DNA of 64,000 bases from CAVRXT01 sp963725655. GTDB lineage: Bacteria > Acidobacteriota > Terriglobia > Acidiferrales > UBA7541. The translations under genes and the position numbers were made by a program. Every line of letters begins with the position of its first letter. Positions within the stretch are counted from its first letter, which is position 1. The notes beneath the pieces are model-generated. The model had not been told where the DNA came from. It made no database searches and saw nothing but the letters and a program-made list of their open reading frames with translations. Positions 26,760 to 36,345 of this stretch are shown here, piece by piece. The stretch lies in NCBI GenBank assembly GCA_963725655.1, contig CAVRYY010000001.1, forward strand, positions 496,001 to 560,000. Reading direction: 5' to 3'.

Positions 26760-29700
26760 CTAGTTGCAGGTTCCCGTCATCGAACGCGTTTCGCTGGTGG
26801 TTCCGGAAATCGTGGTGCTGTAGTTCAGCGTGGTGCATCCCGACGCCGAGATGCTCACCGCGTCGGGTGTGCGCATTTCCTGAACCGCCGAACTTCCGCT
26901 GTTGTACATCCGGAATTCGGTCAACACCGCGGTTGCCTGCCCGCTCGAGTTGGTCGTTCCGGAGAAAACGTTGTTGCCCAGCGCATCGGTGATGGAAACC
27001 GATGCGCCGCTCACCGCCGCACCGCTTCCATCCTCTACGGTGACGGTGTACGTCCAGTCAATCCAATACTCGGCCGTCTGACCGTTGCTGCCGGGCACTG
27101 TCATGGTGGTGGAAGTCTTCGACGCCGATCCGGTGAACGTAGTATCCCGGAAATGCATGCCCCCCGGCGTCACCGGCGTGCCGCCGTTCCAGAAGTCGAA
27201 TGTCGTGTAGCTCGTCGGCGTTGGCCCCGATCCCAAGGTGCACGAGATGCACGTGAATGGGCCGGCCCCATCCCAATCGACGAAGATTGATGACGTATCC
27301 CCGACGAACGTGTCGCGCGTCGCGGTCACCGCCGGCTGTCCTCCCGAGTCGATGCTCAACCCGGTTGCCACCACTCCCGACGCAAATCCAGACACCAACT
27401 TTCCGCTGTACGAATTGTTTAACGACGTGTCCCCGGTGCCGACCGCCGTCAGCCGCAAGCCGGCTCCGTCGCACTGTTTCGCGTTGGCCACGACCGTATT
27501 GCTCTGATCGGATGCGCTGGCTGCCTCGTCGTCGTACTGTATGCCATAAGTCCCGTCCAGCGGGCATCCACCGTATTCGGAGTTGTCGTTCGATTCGGTT
27601 ACCGTGACGGTGTTGCTCTGCGCTATCGTCCCGTTCACCGGGTATGAGGTGGCGTCGATGGAAATTCCGCGGCCCTGGCTGGGAGTGATGGTGTTGTTAT
27701 GCACGTTGATGTTTTCTTCCCATGCGTAAATCGCGAAGTCGTTGGTGTATTGGTTGCTTCCCACCGTACCTTGGCTGATCGTGTTTCCGTAGACTGCCCC
27801 GCCGCCCAGCGTTTCGTCCAGGATCCCGCCCTGTGGCCCGCCGAGGATGGTGTTGTCATAAACCTGCGCGCCGGTTGTCGTGGCTTGGCCCTGATCGAGG
27901 CGGATCGAGGCACCGTCGATGTCGTAGCGGCTCTGGACCGAAGTGACATTGTTATGGAACGTGTTGTTGTAGATGATCGCGCCGCCCGGCACCGACGATC
28001 CCGCATAGTCGATATAGATTCCCATCGCGGAATCGGTCTGGAACGTAAACGTGATGTCGTGAATTGTGGGCCCGCTATTGATCCCCTGGCCCATGCGAAT
28101 GCAATGCGAAAAGCTCCCTGAACTGCCGCTGCCTTCGGTAATCGTCCCGCCGTACACCGTGAAGCCGTCGAACGTGCCGCCGCACGGATTGCCGGCCGGG
28201 TTGCTGGTATCCCAGCAAGCGACCCCGCTGATGCCGTACGTCGCCACGCTTTGGCTGGAAGTGTTATAGGTGACGGTGTGGCCGTTCAAGTTGAAAGTGA
28301 CGTTGCTGGCTTGAATCGAGAAGCAGCTTCCCGACGACGAAACGTCGTTCTGCAGGACGTAAGTGCTGCCGGTGTTAGCTAGCGTGCCGCAAGCAGTAAC
28401 GTTTGTCCCGGACGCCGCCGCTGAAATCACGATCGAATACGCTTGGCTCGCCGTTTGAGCTGGCGAACTGGAATCGGTCACCTTGAGCGTAAAGGAAGAA
28501 GTTCCACTCGCTGTCGGTGTTCCGCTGATCGTCCCGGTCGATCCTCCCAGCGTCAACCCCGCGGGCAACGTGCCGCTGGCCAGCGACCACGTGTACGGTG
28601 TTGTTCCGCCCGTTGCGGTTGCCGTTGCGGAATACGATCCTCCCACTTGACCATCCGCTAGAGACGTCGTGCTAATCGCTAGCGTGCTGGTGTTCGATGC
28701 GATCACCAGGCTCAACGTCTGTGTCGCAGTCAACGCCGGTGCGCTCGAATCCGTTACCTGCACGGTGAATGACGCTGTCCCGGCCGCCGTCGGCGTTCCG
28801 GAAATCGCCCCGGCACTGGAAAGGCTCAGACCTTTGTTCAGAGTCCCGGACGTGATCGACCACTTGTACGGCGTCGTGCCGCCAGTGGCGCCCAGGGTCG
28901 CGGCATACGCCGTGCCCACTTTCGCGGATGCTAGCGAAGCGGTAGTGATCGAAAGTGGAGTGGTTGCAGCCGCCGATATCGTGAGGCTGTAGGTCATTTG
29001 CGCGGTCTGCACTGGAGCGCTCGAATCAGTAACTTCCGCCGCAAACGTGAACGTTCCAGAAGCCGTGGGCGTGCCGCTGATGCCGCCTGCCGAGGAGAGA
29101 GACAGTCCCTTCGGGAGTGCGCCTGCCGCGAGGCTCCAGGTGTAAGGAGTAGTTCCACCGGTGGCTGCGAGGGTCGCGGAGTAAGCGGCGTTGATCTTGC
29201 CGGCCGGCACTGTGGCTGTCGAAATCGCGAGCGTGCTGGTCGGCGCTGCGCTCACTGAGAATGTGAATTGCTTAGTGGCCGTCTGCGCGGGCGTTTCCGA
29301 GTCCGTTACTTCAGACATGAACGTAAACGACCCGGATGCCTTCGGCGTACCGGAAATCACCCCCGCGCCGGATAACGTCAGCCCGGTCGGGAGTGCGCCG
29401 GAAGGCATGCTCCACGAGTAAGGTGTGGTGCCGCCGGTGGCCGCGAACGTCATGGTGTAAGCCGTATTTAATTTGCCGGCCGGTACGGCGGTGGTTGAAA
29501 CCGCCAGCGTCGCTGCCGCCGTGCTCACCGAGAACGTGAATTGCTTGGTGGCCGTCTGCGCTGGATTTTCCGAATCCGCCACTTCCGACATGAACGTGAA
29601 TGATCCGGATGTTTTTGGCGTGCCGGAAATCACCCCGGCCGCTGAGAGTGTCAATCCAGTCGGCAGCGCGCCGGAAGGCATGCTCCACGAGTAAGGTGTG

Positions 29701-31589
29701 GTGCCGCCGGTGGCCGCGAAAGTCATCGAGTAAGCCGTATTCACTTTGCCGGCCGGTACCGTGGTGGTCGAAATCGCCAGCGTAGTGGTTGCCGCTGCGC
29801 TCACCGACAATGTGAATTGCTTGGTGGCCGTCTGCGCTGGATTTTCCGAATCCGTCACTTCCGACATGAACGTGAACGATCCGGATGTTTTTGGCTTACC
29901 GGAAATCACCCCGGCGCCGGATAACGTCAGCCCTGTTGGGAGCGCGCCGGAAGGCATGCTCCAGGCGTAAGGCGCGGTTCCGCCGGTGGCCGCGAGCGTC
30001 ATCGAGTATGCCGTGTTTATTTTGCCCGCCGGCACGGTGGTGCTCGAAATGGCCAGCGTAGTGGTTGCCGCCGCGCTCACCGAGAAGGTGAATTGTTTGC
30101 TGGCTGTCTCAGCGGGGGTTTCCGAATCCGTCACCTTGGACATGATCGTGTACGTTCCGGATTTTTTCGGCGTTCCAGAAATCACTCCACTGGTTGAGAG
30201 CGTCAACCCGGTTGGAAGCGCGCCCGAAGCCATGCTCCAGCTATAAGGCGCCTTTCCCCCGGAGGCAGCGAGCGTCGAAGAGTAAGCGGCGTTCACCCTG
30301 CCGTTGGCAATCGACGCCGTGGTGATCGTGAGCGCGGACGTCGGCGCGGTCACCACTAACGTCAGATGCTTGCTGGCGGTCTCTTCTGGGTTGCTCGCGT
30401 CGCGCACTTGCACCACCACCAGGAACGTTCCGGACGCCGTCGGCGCTCCTGACAATATTCCCGAGGTGCCCAGCGTGACGCCTGCTGGCAGCCGGCCTCC
30501 TGTCTTGGTCCATGTATACGGCTTGGTCCCGCCGCTGGCTGTGAGCGTGTCCGAATAAACCATGTTTTCCGTCGCCTCGGCCAGCGATGTGGTGGTGATC
30601 ACCAACGGCGGCGCACTTGTCCCCGGCCCTACCGTCAGTGAGAACCCCTTTTCAGCGGTCTGTTTCGGGTTGCTGCTATCCTGCACTTCGGCGGTAAACG
30701 AGGCCGTGCCAGTCTTACTCGGCGTGCCGGAAATTATCCCATCGGCAGCCAGCGTCAAACCCGCAGGCAACTTTCCGCTGGCAACGCTCCAGGTGTACCC
30801 GGGCTTGCCGCCGCTGGCGCTGAGTGTGGCCGAGTAAGCCGTACCCTCTTTCCCGGTGGCGAGCGATGCGGTGGTAATTTCCAGCGCACTGGGGCCGGCG
30901 TAAATGAGCATCGTCAACACCCTTCCCGCGGTGTTCTTCGGGCTGCTCGAGTCTTGTACGGTTACTCCGAAGGAATATGTTGATGAGAATGTCGGAACGC
31001 CGGAAATCACTCCGTCAGCGCTCAGCGTCAAGCCGGGAATCTTGGGGTAAACCAGGTTCCAGGTGTAGGGAGCGGTGCCACCGGTTGCCTGCAGCGTAGC
31101 GCTATAGCTCGATCCCACGTAGCCCACCGGCACCGAGGTTGACGTAACTCTTAGCGGGTTGGCCGGCTCCGAAATGGTCAGGGTCAAGTCCTGCGAGGAT
31201 GTCTGCGGGCTCGGGCTCGAATCCGTCACCTTAGCCACGAACGAGGAAGTCCCCGCAGCAGACGGCATACCTTGGACCGCTCCGCTAGCCGCGGCCAATG
31301 CAATACCCGCGGGAAGCTGCCCCAACGCCAGATTCCAGTGATAGGGTTGCACCCCGCCCTGTGCGGTGAAGTTGGCCGCATAGGCTTCGTTTACCGTGCC
31401 GGTGGGTAGTGCGTCGGTGGTGCTTACTAAGAGTGTACTGGAAGTTTTGATAGTACTGGGATTGGATGCGCCCACCGCGCCGGCGCAACCGAAAAGAATC
31501 AGCGCGGTAACCACCGCGAGAACTGCAAAAATCGAAAAACGCAATTGCGGACGGCTATCGCCGCAAGAATTCGCAACGGAATACCTCAT
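26760..31589 (-). CDS. Giant exported Ig-like and beta-helix protein, eleven He_PIG repeats
   Basis: About 1609 residues from the ATG at 31589, which follows GGGGGA and gives a clean signal with lipobox LFGC (Cys35); an upstream in-frame ATG would add 43 residues before the signal. Eleven He_PIG-type repeats of about 92 residues (AY-ATL-ATGGTTPY-WSL-SGALPTGLTLS-GVISGTP) span roughly residues 55-1070. The C-terminal 535 residues are the same beta-helix plus carboxypeptidase-regulatory-like unit as in the 871-residue relative, with the same Cys set (ACGTL, SCF, ACWD, NGCPLDGT after G instead of N, ISCT). Repeats 6-9 are almost identical, also in DNA. The long Ig stalk probably projects the beta-helix from the cell. 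Carbohydrate binding or adhesion is inferred. Confidence 0.82.
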   Translation of the reverse strand: MRYSVANSCGDSRPQLRFSIFAVLAVVTALILFGCAGAVGASNPSTIKTSSTLLVSTTDALPTGTVNEAYAANFTAQGGVQPYHWNLALGQLPAGIALAAASGAVQGMPSAAGTSSFVAKVTDSSPSPQTSSQDLTLTISEPANPLRVTSTSVPVGYVGSSYSATLQATGGTAPYTWNLVYPKIPGLTLSADGVISGVPTFSSTYSFGVTVQDSSSPKNTAGRVLTMLIYAGPSALEITTASLATGKEGTAYSATLSASGGKPGYTWSVASGKLPAGLTLAADGIISGTPSKTGTASFTAEVQDSSNPKQTAEKGFSLTVGPGTSAPPLVITTTSLAEATENMVYSDTLTASGGTKPYTWTKTGGRLPAGVTLGTSGILSGAPTASGTFLVVVQVRDASNPEETASKHLTLVVTAPTSALTITTASIANGRVNAAYSSTLAASGGKAPYSWSMASGALPTGLTLSTSGVISGTPKKSGTYTIMSKVTDSETPAETASKQFTFSVSAAATTTLAISSTTVPAGKINTAYSMTLAATGGTAPYAWSMPSGALPTGLTLSGAGVISGKPKTSGSFTFMSEVTDSENPAQTATKQFTLSVSAAATTTLAISTTTVPAGKVNTAYSMTFAATGGTTPYSWSMPSGALPTGLTLSAAGVISGTPKTSGSFTFMSEVADSENPAQTATKQFTFSVSTAAATLAVSTTAVPAGKLNTAYTMTFAATGGTTPYSWSMPSGALPTGLTLSGAGVISGTPKASGSFTFMSEVTDSETPAQTATKQFTFSVSAAPTSTLAISTATVPAGKINAAYSATLAATGGTTPYTWSLAAGALPKGLSLSSAGGISGTPTASGTFTFAAEVTDSSAPVQTAQMTYSLTISAAATTPLSITTASLASAKVGTAYAATLGATGGTTPYKWSITSGTLNKGLSLSSAGAISGTPTAAGTASFTVQVTDSSAPALTATQTLSLVIASNTSTLAISTTSLADGQVGGSYSATATATGGTTPYTWSLASGTLPAGLTLGGSTGTISGTPTASGTSSFTLKVTDSSSPAQTASQAYSIVISAAASGTNVTACGTLANTGSTYVLQNDVSSSGSCFSIQASNVTFNLNGHTVTYNTSSQSVATYGISGVACWDTSNPAGNPCGGTFDGFTVYGGTITEGSGSSGSFSHCIRMGQGINSGPTIHDITFTFQTDSAMGIYIDYAGSSVPGGAIIYNNTFHNNVTSVQSRYDIDGASIRLDQGQATTTGAQVYDNTILGGPQGGILDETLGGGAVYGNTISQGTVGSNQYTNDFAIYAWEENINVHNNTITPSQGRGISIDATSYPVNGTIAQSNTVTVTESNDNSEYGGCPLDGTYGIQYDDEAASASDQSNTVVANAKQCDGAGLRLTAVGTGDTSLNNSYSGKLVSGFASGVVATGLSIDSGGQPAVTATRDTFVGDTSSIFVDWDGAGPFTCISCTLGSGPTPTSYTTFDFWNGGTPVTPGGMHFRDTTFTGSASKTSTTMTVPGSNGQTAEYWIDWTYTVTVEDGSGAAVSGASVSITDALGNNVFSGTTNSSGQATAVLTEFRMYNSGSSAVQEMRTPDAVSISASGCTTLNYSTTISGTTSETRSMTGTCN
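29190..30100. repeat. Tandem DNA repeats of about 273-276 bases inside the giant gene
   Basis: Four successive Ig repeats are highly similar at nucleotide level. The motif TCCACGAGTAAGGTGTGGTG recurs at about 29411 and 29684 and a close variant at 29960, spacing 273 and 276 bases (91 and 92 codons). Flanking text such as GCCGGTGGCCGCGAA is also shared. This marks recent in-frame duplication, likely by recombination or slippage, and could make repeat number vary between strains. Confidence 0.8.
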
Positions 31590-32067
31590 TGGAGTCCCCC
31601 ACCAATTGTTTTTCGTTCCCAGCGCGGATATGCACGCGGGTAAGCCGGATCCAGAAGTTCCCGAGCAGAAAACACAGCCTAAATCCCACAAAACGTTGAG
31701 AGAAACGTTTGAGGGCATAAACGCGGATGAATTTGGCTTTTTGCTTGGGCTTCTAAACCGATTACCAGGAACCGTTAAAACGGGCGCTCGGCGAAAAATT
31801 TTGACCGAGGCCTGCTACCGGCGTTGGTAGGAAAGGTATGAGGTTATCGCCGAGAGCACACTACACTAAAATACGGATATTAAAGGCAGGGCGGGCTGTG
31901 CAGTTATGCCGCCAAAGCGGAAGCAAATTATCCTGTGTCATTTCAGCGTGTCCAATCCACCACCCTACTCCCCGCGGTGTAAATTGTTCGCGACCGCGTA
32001 AAAAGAGACCGGGTGCCCAAAAAAGATTTCCACAGGGTGCTTGGAATTTCTCCCAGATCTTTCCGCG
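31590..32067 (-). promoter_or_regulatory. Leader and control region of the giant gene
   Basis: A 478-base gap without a credible gene. It contains AAACGTT boxes at 31691-31697 and 31703-31710 separated by five bases, CCGTTaaAACGG at 31772-31783, and a nested stem candidate with outer arms CTCGGCGA (31787-31794) / TCGCCGAG (31847-31854) and inner arms CTACC (31815-31819) / GGTAG (31826-31830). The nested stems lie about 200 bases before the start codon and could be a structured mRNA leader or the terminator of the neighbouring beta-helix gene. No known riboswitch was recognised. Confidence 0.35.
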
Positions 32068-33837
32068 CTATTTTTTTTCGCCGCAACTCATCGCGATATT
32101 CTGCTGCGTGGGTTCGCTGATTGTTATCGGGAATTGATTTTGTTTGGCCACGCAACCGTCTTTCTTCAGCGTCACCAAATGGGGAGTGTGCATCTCTTTC
32201 GCGGCTTCGAAGGTGTTATTGAACATGCGGAACTCGTTTAGTACTGTGGAAATCTTTCCGTTCCCGTCGGTCGTTCCCTCATAGACGCTCCGCCTGGTCG
32301 AGTCGGTGATAGACACTGTGGCATTGGGCACCGGCTTTCCCTGGTCATCCTGTAGCGTCAACGAGTAGCTCCAGTCGATGAAGTACTCGTCGAATGCCGG
32401 CCACTGCGCCGGGTTGATGGCCTGCATATCGGTGCTGTCTTTGCTCGCGCCATTCTCGAATTTCGTGTCTTGAAAATGAATGTTGCGCGCCACTCCGTGC
32501 CCGTTGGCGAACGAAAATGTCACGTAATGCGGCGAGGGATTGCCGCCCTTGCGCAGCGTACACGCCACGCACTGAATATTTTCGCCGCCGTCCCAGTCCA
32601 CGAAAAAATTCGCGGTGTCTGCCACGAAAGTGTCGGCGCTGGAATGGAACCCCTTCGAGCCCGCGATGGCGAAACTGTAGGCTTTCCCGCGCGCGCGCCC
32701 GATCCTTTGCGCGGTGTAAATATTATTGTGCGAGAAATCATTTTGCTCCGATGTTGTTTCCGTGACGCGCAGCGCTTCTCCGTCGCAATCTGCGGCATCG
32801 CTGATGGCGCGGTTGGAATACGCGGTGGCCTGCACTGGATTGTCGTCGAACTGGATGGCGTACGCCCCGCCGGGCTGGCACCCGTTGTATTCGATGTTGT
32901 TCGCTTTCTCGATCACCTCGATCACGTTGTTGTAAACCCGCGAATCCACCGTTGATCCGGCCACGCCGTCGATCGATATGCCTCGTCCCTGGGTAGGCTG
33001 GACGGAATTGTCGTGGACGTCCATGCGCTTGCCCCACACGTAGATTCCAAAATCGTTGGTGTACGTCGCGGCCTGGGCCACGTGATTTCCGTAAATGCTC
33101 GACCCGGGCGCCACCGTATACAGCCCCCCTTGCGCGCCACCGGTCACCGTATTGTTCATCACCAGCACCGGCCGCTGCACGTTGGCCGCCTGGTCGAATT
33201 TCACTGACTGTCCTTCTTCCGCGTGGCGGTTATGCACCAGCGTCACATTATTGTGAAAGGTGCACAGAGACACCTCGCCCCCGCCGGGCACCGCGCCCCC
33301 AGCGTAGTCCACGTACACCCCGATCGAAGATTGCGCGCTCCATGTAAACGAGACCCCGCGTATGAATGGCCCGCTGTGAATTCCTTGTCCGAACCGCACC
33401 GGATGCGAAAACGCTGCTGCGCCGGATCCTTGCACGATGCTTCCGGGGCCGGCTAGGGTGAAGTTATCAAACGACGCGCCGCACGGGGCGCCATTCGCTT
33501 CGCCGTTCTTTTCCGTAGGATCCCAGCAAGCGATGCCGCTCAGGCCAAACGTCGCGTACCGCTGGCTATCGGTGGCGTAGGTCACCGCGTGGCCATCCAG
33601 GTTCAGCGTAATGTTGTCGGCACCCACTCCGAAACACGAGCTCGGCGACGACACATCGTTGTCCAGGATGTACGTGGCTCCCGCATCCTGGAGCGGCCCG
33701 CACGATTTCAAGTGGCGCAGCTTGGCGTGGCCGATGCCGGCCATCAGCAACGAAGAGGGAATCACAGTCGGCAACAATAGAATGAGGGGGCCCAAAATTG
33801 CGAAAATCAGCGGGAAAGCTTTGAATCGCGAGTTCAC
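32068..33837 (-). CDS. Exported beta-helix protein without Ig repeats (third paralogue)
   Basis: A 589-residue relative of the two preceding genes that lacks He_PIG repeats. A GTG at 33837 gives a hydrophobic signal (residues 7-33) without lipobox. From residue 45 the shared unit begins: SCGPLQDAGATYILDNDVSS, LNLDGHAVTY, ACWDPTE, CGASFDNFTL, then beta-helix turns (NNVTLVHNR, GGAQGGLYT, YGNHVAQA, QPTQGRGISIDG, EYNGCQPGGAY). The C-terminus again has a regulatory-like domain (STRRSVYEGTTDGNGK) and ends CGEKK. Sequence is more diverged than between the other two. It may be soluble in the periplasm or signal-anchored, in contrast to the putative lipoproteins. Function is unknown. Confidence 0.78.
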   Translation of the reverse strand: MNSRFKAFPLIFAILGPLILLLPTVIPSSLLMAGIGHAKLRHLKSCGPLQDAGATYILDNDVSSPSSCFGVGADNITLNLDGHAVTYATDSQRYATFGLSGIACWDPTEKNGEANGAPCGASFDNFTLAGPGSIVQGSGAAAFSHPVRFGQGIHSGPFIRGVSFTWSAQSSIGVYVDYAGGAVPGGGEVSLCTFHNNVTLVHNRHAEEGQSVKFDQAANVQRPVLVMNNTVTGGAQGGLYTVAPGSSIYGNHVAQAATYTNDFGIYVWGKRMDVHDNSVQPTQGRGISIDGVAGSTVDSRVYNNVIEVIEKANNIEYNGCQPGGAYAIQFDDNPVQATAYSNRAISDAADCDGEALRVTETTSEQNDFSHNNIYTAQRIGRARGKAYSFAIAGSKGFHSSADTFVADTANFFVDWDGGENIQCVACTLRKGGNPSPHYVTFSFANGHGVARNIHFQDTKFENGASKDSTDMQAINPAQWPAFDEYFIDWSYSLTLQDDQGKPVPNATVSITDSTRRSVYEGTTDGNGKISTVLNEFRMFNNTFEAAKEMHTPHLVTLKKDGCVAKQNQFPITISEPTQQNIAMSCGEKK

Positions 33838-34072
33838 GTCTGGCTTTCTGACCGCCCTTCCTCGAGTGAAACAACCCGAAGTGTCAAAAAGTGATCATAG
33901 ACGCCGGGAGGGCCCGAAGCAACCGCTGCGGGCTTCGCCGACTGAACGGTCTGGGCATCCGCTCGACTGGGCGTTATCCCTCGCCAGACCGGCCTCTCTC
34001 CCGCAGGATATGCGTCATGAAACAAGTGCTGCAAAAAAGCGCCGTGGTATCTCGAACTCTTGGGATAATCGT
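33838..34072. promoter_or_regulatory. Divergent intergenic region
   Basis: This 235-base gap separates the minus-strand beta-helix gene from the plus-strand deacetylase-glycosyltransferase fusion, so it must hold both promoters. On the minus strand a TTGACA box occurs at about 33887-33892, but no good -10 element follows at standard spacing. No strong palindrome was found. Confidence 0.3.
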
Positions 34073-36316
34073 ATGAACGGTGGAAGGCACTCGGAACCAG
34101 GACCCACCGCCCGGAGCCATCGGGCGAAAGGATCTGCCAAGCACTTTTTCATGCGGCAACTTCTGAAATCGGCCGCCGTCGGATTTCCCGGCGGACTCCT
34201 TGCGTCGCTCTTCTTGCGTCACCGCGGCTTCCCCGTTTTTATGTTCCACCGCGTGCTGCCGGATCCCCGCACCAGTTACGATCCGGAAATGGTCATTGCA
34301 TCCGACCTCTTTGAGTCGTTTCTGGAGTGGGCTTCCGAACGATTCAACATTGTTCCCATTCCGGAGTTGATGCGGCGAATTAAGGAACCCCTCAACGGCA
34401 ATCGCGGATATTGCGCCATCACCTTTGATGATGGCTGGCAGGACAACTACGCGCACGCATTCCCTTTGCTCCAGGCTTACCACGCTCCGGCCACCGTGTA
34501 TCTGGCGGCCCGGCTCATCGGAAGCGAGCGGCGCTTCTGGCAAGAGCGGTTGTGGGCCTGTTTGAACGTCCTGGATGGATCGGTCATCAACGACGGTTTG
34601 GCCGAGGAATTCAATCGCCAGTATCTTTGGTATCCGCTGCTCCGCCCCGTGGATTTTAAGTTTTCCAACCTACGCCGCGTGCTGCTGAAGCGATCCAGCC
34701 GCGAAGCCGAGGAATTTGTCGACCTCCTGGAAACCAAAATCCCCTGCCCGGGCGCGCCCCCGGGACGCTCCTTCATGAACTGGCAGGAAGTGGAGATCAT
34801 GCAAAAGGCCGGCGTGCACTTTGGCTCCCACACCTTGCATCACACCCTGCTGACCCAGGCCCCGCCGGATGTGGCTTGGAGTGAAATCACCGGGTCGCGC
34901 AAGGAATTACAGGAGCGGCTGCGGGATCCGGTCGTCGGATTTACTTACCCGTGGGGACAAACGCTTCCCTTGGTCACTCGCCAGGTGCAAGCGGCGGGCT
35001 ATGAATACGCCCTCACCACCCAGCCATCTTTACTCAATAAATCCAGCGATGCCTGGCTTATTCCGCGGATTCCCATCAGTGGCAACGTGGTGCGCGACGA
35101 CACCGGCTATTTCGCCGCCGAGCTCGCCAACTTCAGCATGAACTCCGCCGCTTTTCGCCGCAGCGTCTTGCGCAGTGCGGCGATGCCCGTCCAACCGGCC
35201 GAACGCTTGCGCATCGCCTACATCATCAACACCATTACCCAGTGGAATACCGGCGGCACCGAGCGCCAATTGCTGCATTTGATCAAGTCGCTCGATCCTC
35301 GCTATTTCCAGCCGGCGCTGTTCGTCCTTCAGGGCAGCCCCGATCTGAAAGCCGGCCATCCCGCCTTCCCCATCTATGTGGTGGAATCCGAGAGGCCCTT
35401 CCTGAATTTCCGGATCCTGCTCGACTTGCGCAAGAAATTGGCGGAGTTCAAACCAGACATCGTGCAAACGTTTTTTCTCGACGCCACTTTGTTTGGAACT
35501 CTGGCCGCCACTCTGGCCGGCGTGCCGGTAATCGTCCAGTCTCGCCGCAGTTTGCTGGTGCAGCAGGAGCCCCTCGCGAAACGCATCTTGCTGCGCGCCG
35601 CCAATCGTTTGACTCGTTCCTGGCAGTGCAATTCGCTCACCGTGGCCAGCGAAGTGGAAAAGACCGAAGGACTGCCGCGTAAGCACATGGACGTTCTTCC
35701 CAACGTTCTCGATCCCCATGAATTCAAGCCCGCCACTCCGGCCGAAAAGGCAGCGGCGCGCCATCTCCTGGGCCTGCCCCAGGACGTTCCCATTTTTCTT
35801 TCCGTCGGCAATCTGCGCGCGGTTAAAAATCACAGCACCCTGATTGCCGCTGCCGCCCTGCTCCGCGAAAAGCTGCCCGATGCGATCTACGTCATCGTCG
35901 GCGCCGGCGAACTGGAAGCAGACCTCAAAGCGGAAATCGAGCGCGCCAATCTCCAGTCCGTGATTCGCCTGGTAGGAATGCAGTTGGACGTTTTACCCTG
36001 GCTCGCGGCCGCCGACATGGGACTGATTACCTCCTTGAGTGAGGGCAGTTCCAACGCTTTGCTGGAATACATGGCCACCGGCGTGCCCACCGTGCTATCC
36101 ACCATTCCCTCCAATCGGGAAATGGCCCAGGGCATATTTTTCGACACTCGTAATCCGGCCGATCTGGCCGCCAAAATTTACGAGCTGTGGACCAATCCGC
36201 AGCGACGCGACGAACTGATCACGCAACAGCGTAAGATTGCTTTGCGCCACAGTCCGGAGTCGATTGCCCGGCTGTTGCAAGCCTATTACGTCAGCCTGGT
36301 GGCGCAGCTTACTTAG
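34073..36316 (+). CDS. Fused polysaccharide deacetylase and family 4 glycosyltransferase
   Basis: About 747 residues. Residues 30-360 are a NodB-type deacetylase (FPVFMFHRVLPDP, CAITFDDGWQDNYAHA, VHFGSHTLHHTLL, GFTYPWGQ). Residues 375-740 are a GT-B family 4 glycosyltransferase (RIAYIINTITQWNTGGTERQ, FLSVGNLRAVKNHSTLI, SLSEGSSNALLEYMATGVP). ATG 34073 is chosen because GGGA lies eight bases upstream; ATG 34010 and ATG 34151 are alternatives, and a much longer in-frame extension runs into the divergent gene and has no conserved content. The fusion suggests that sugar addition and de-N-acetylation are coupled. It leads the plus-strand group that also contains the CelD-like, PPTase and NRPS genes. 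Confidence 0.83.
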   Translation: MNGGRHSEPGPTARSHRAKGSAKHFFMRQLLKSAAVGFPGGLLASLFLRHRGFPVFMFHRVLPDPRTSYDPEMVIASDLFESFLEWASERFNIVPIPELMRRIKEPLNGNRGYCAITFDDGWQDNYAHAFPLLQAYHAPATVYLAARLIGSERRFWQERLWACLNVLDGSVINDGLAEEFNRQYLWYPLLRPVDFKFSNLRRVLLKRSSREAEEFVDLLETKIPCPGAPPGRSFMNWQEVEIMQKAGVHFGSHTLHHTLLTQAPPDVAWSEITGSRKELQERLRDPVVGFTYPWGQTLPLVTRQVQAAGYEYALTTQPSLLNKSSDAWLIPRIPISGNVVRDDTGYFAAELANFSMNSAAFRRSVLRSAAMPVQPAERLRIAYIINTITQWNTGGTERQLLHLIKSLDPRYFQPALFVLQGSPDLKAGHPAFPIYVVESERPFLNFRILLDLRKKLAEFKPDIVQTFFLDATLFGTLAATLAGVPVIVQSRRSLLVQQEPLAKRILLRAANRLTRSWQCNSLTVASEVEKTEGLPRKHMDVLPNVLDPHEFKPATPAEKAAARHLLGLPQDVPIFLSVGNLRAVKNHSTLIAAAALLREKLPDAIYVIVGAGELEADLKAEIERANLQSVIRLVGMQLDVLPWLAAADMGLITSLSEGSSNALLEYMATGVPTVLSTIPSNREMAQGIFFDTRNPADLAAKIYELWTNPQRRDELITQQRKIALRHSPESIARLLQAYYVSLVAQLT

Positions 36317-36345
36317 CGCGCCCGCCGGGCAGATTCGAATTTCGC

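Noticed and set aside
29190..30100. Regular repeats that could suggest a CRISPR array
   Set aside because: Units are about 273 bases, lie in one long reading frame and encode Ig-like domains.
33611..34072. In-frame N-terminal extension of the deacetylase-glycosyltransferase fusion
   Set aside because: It would overlap the divergent beta-helix gene and its residues show no conserved features.
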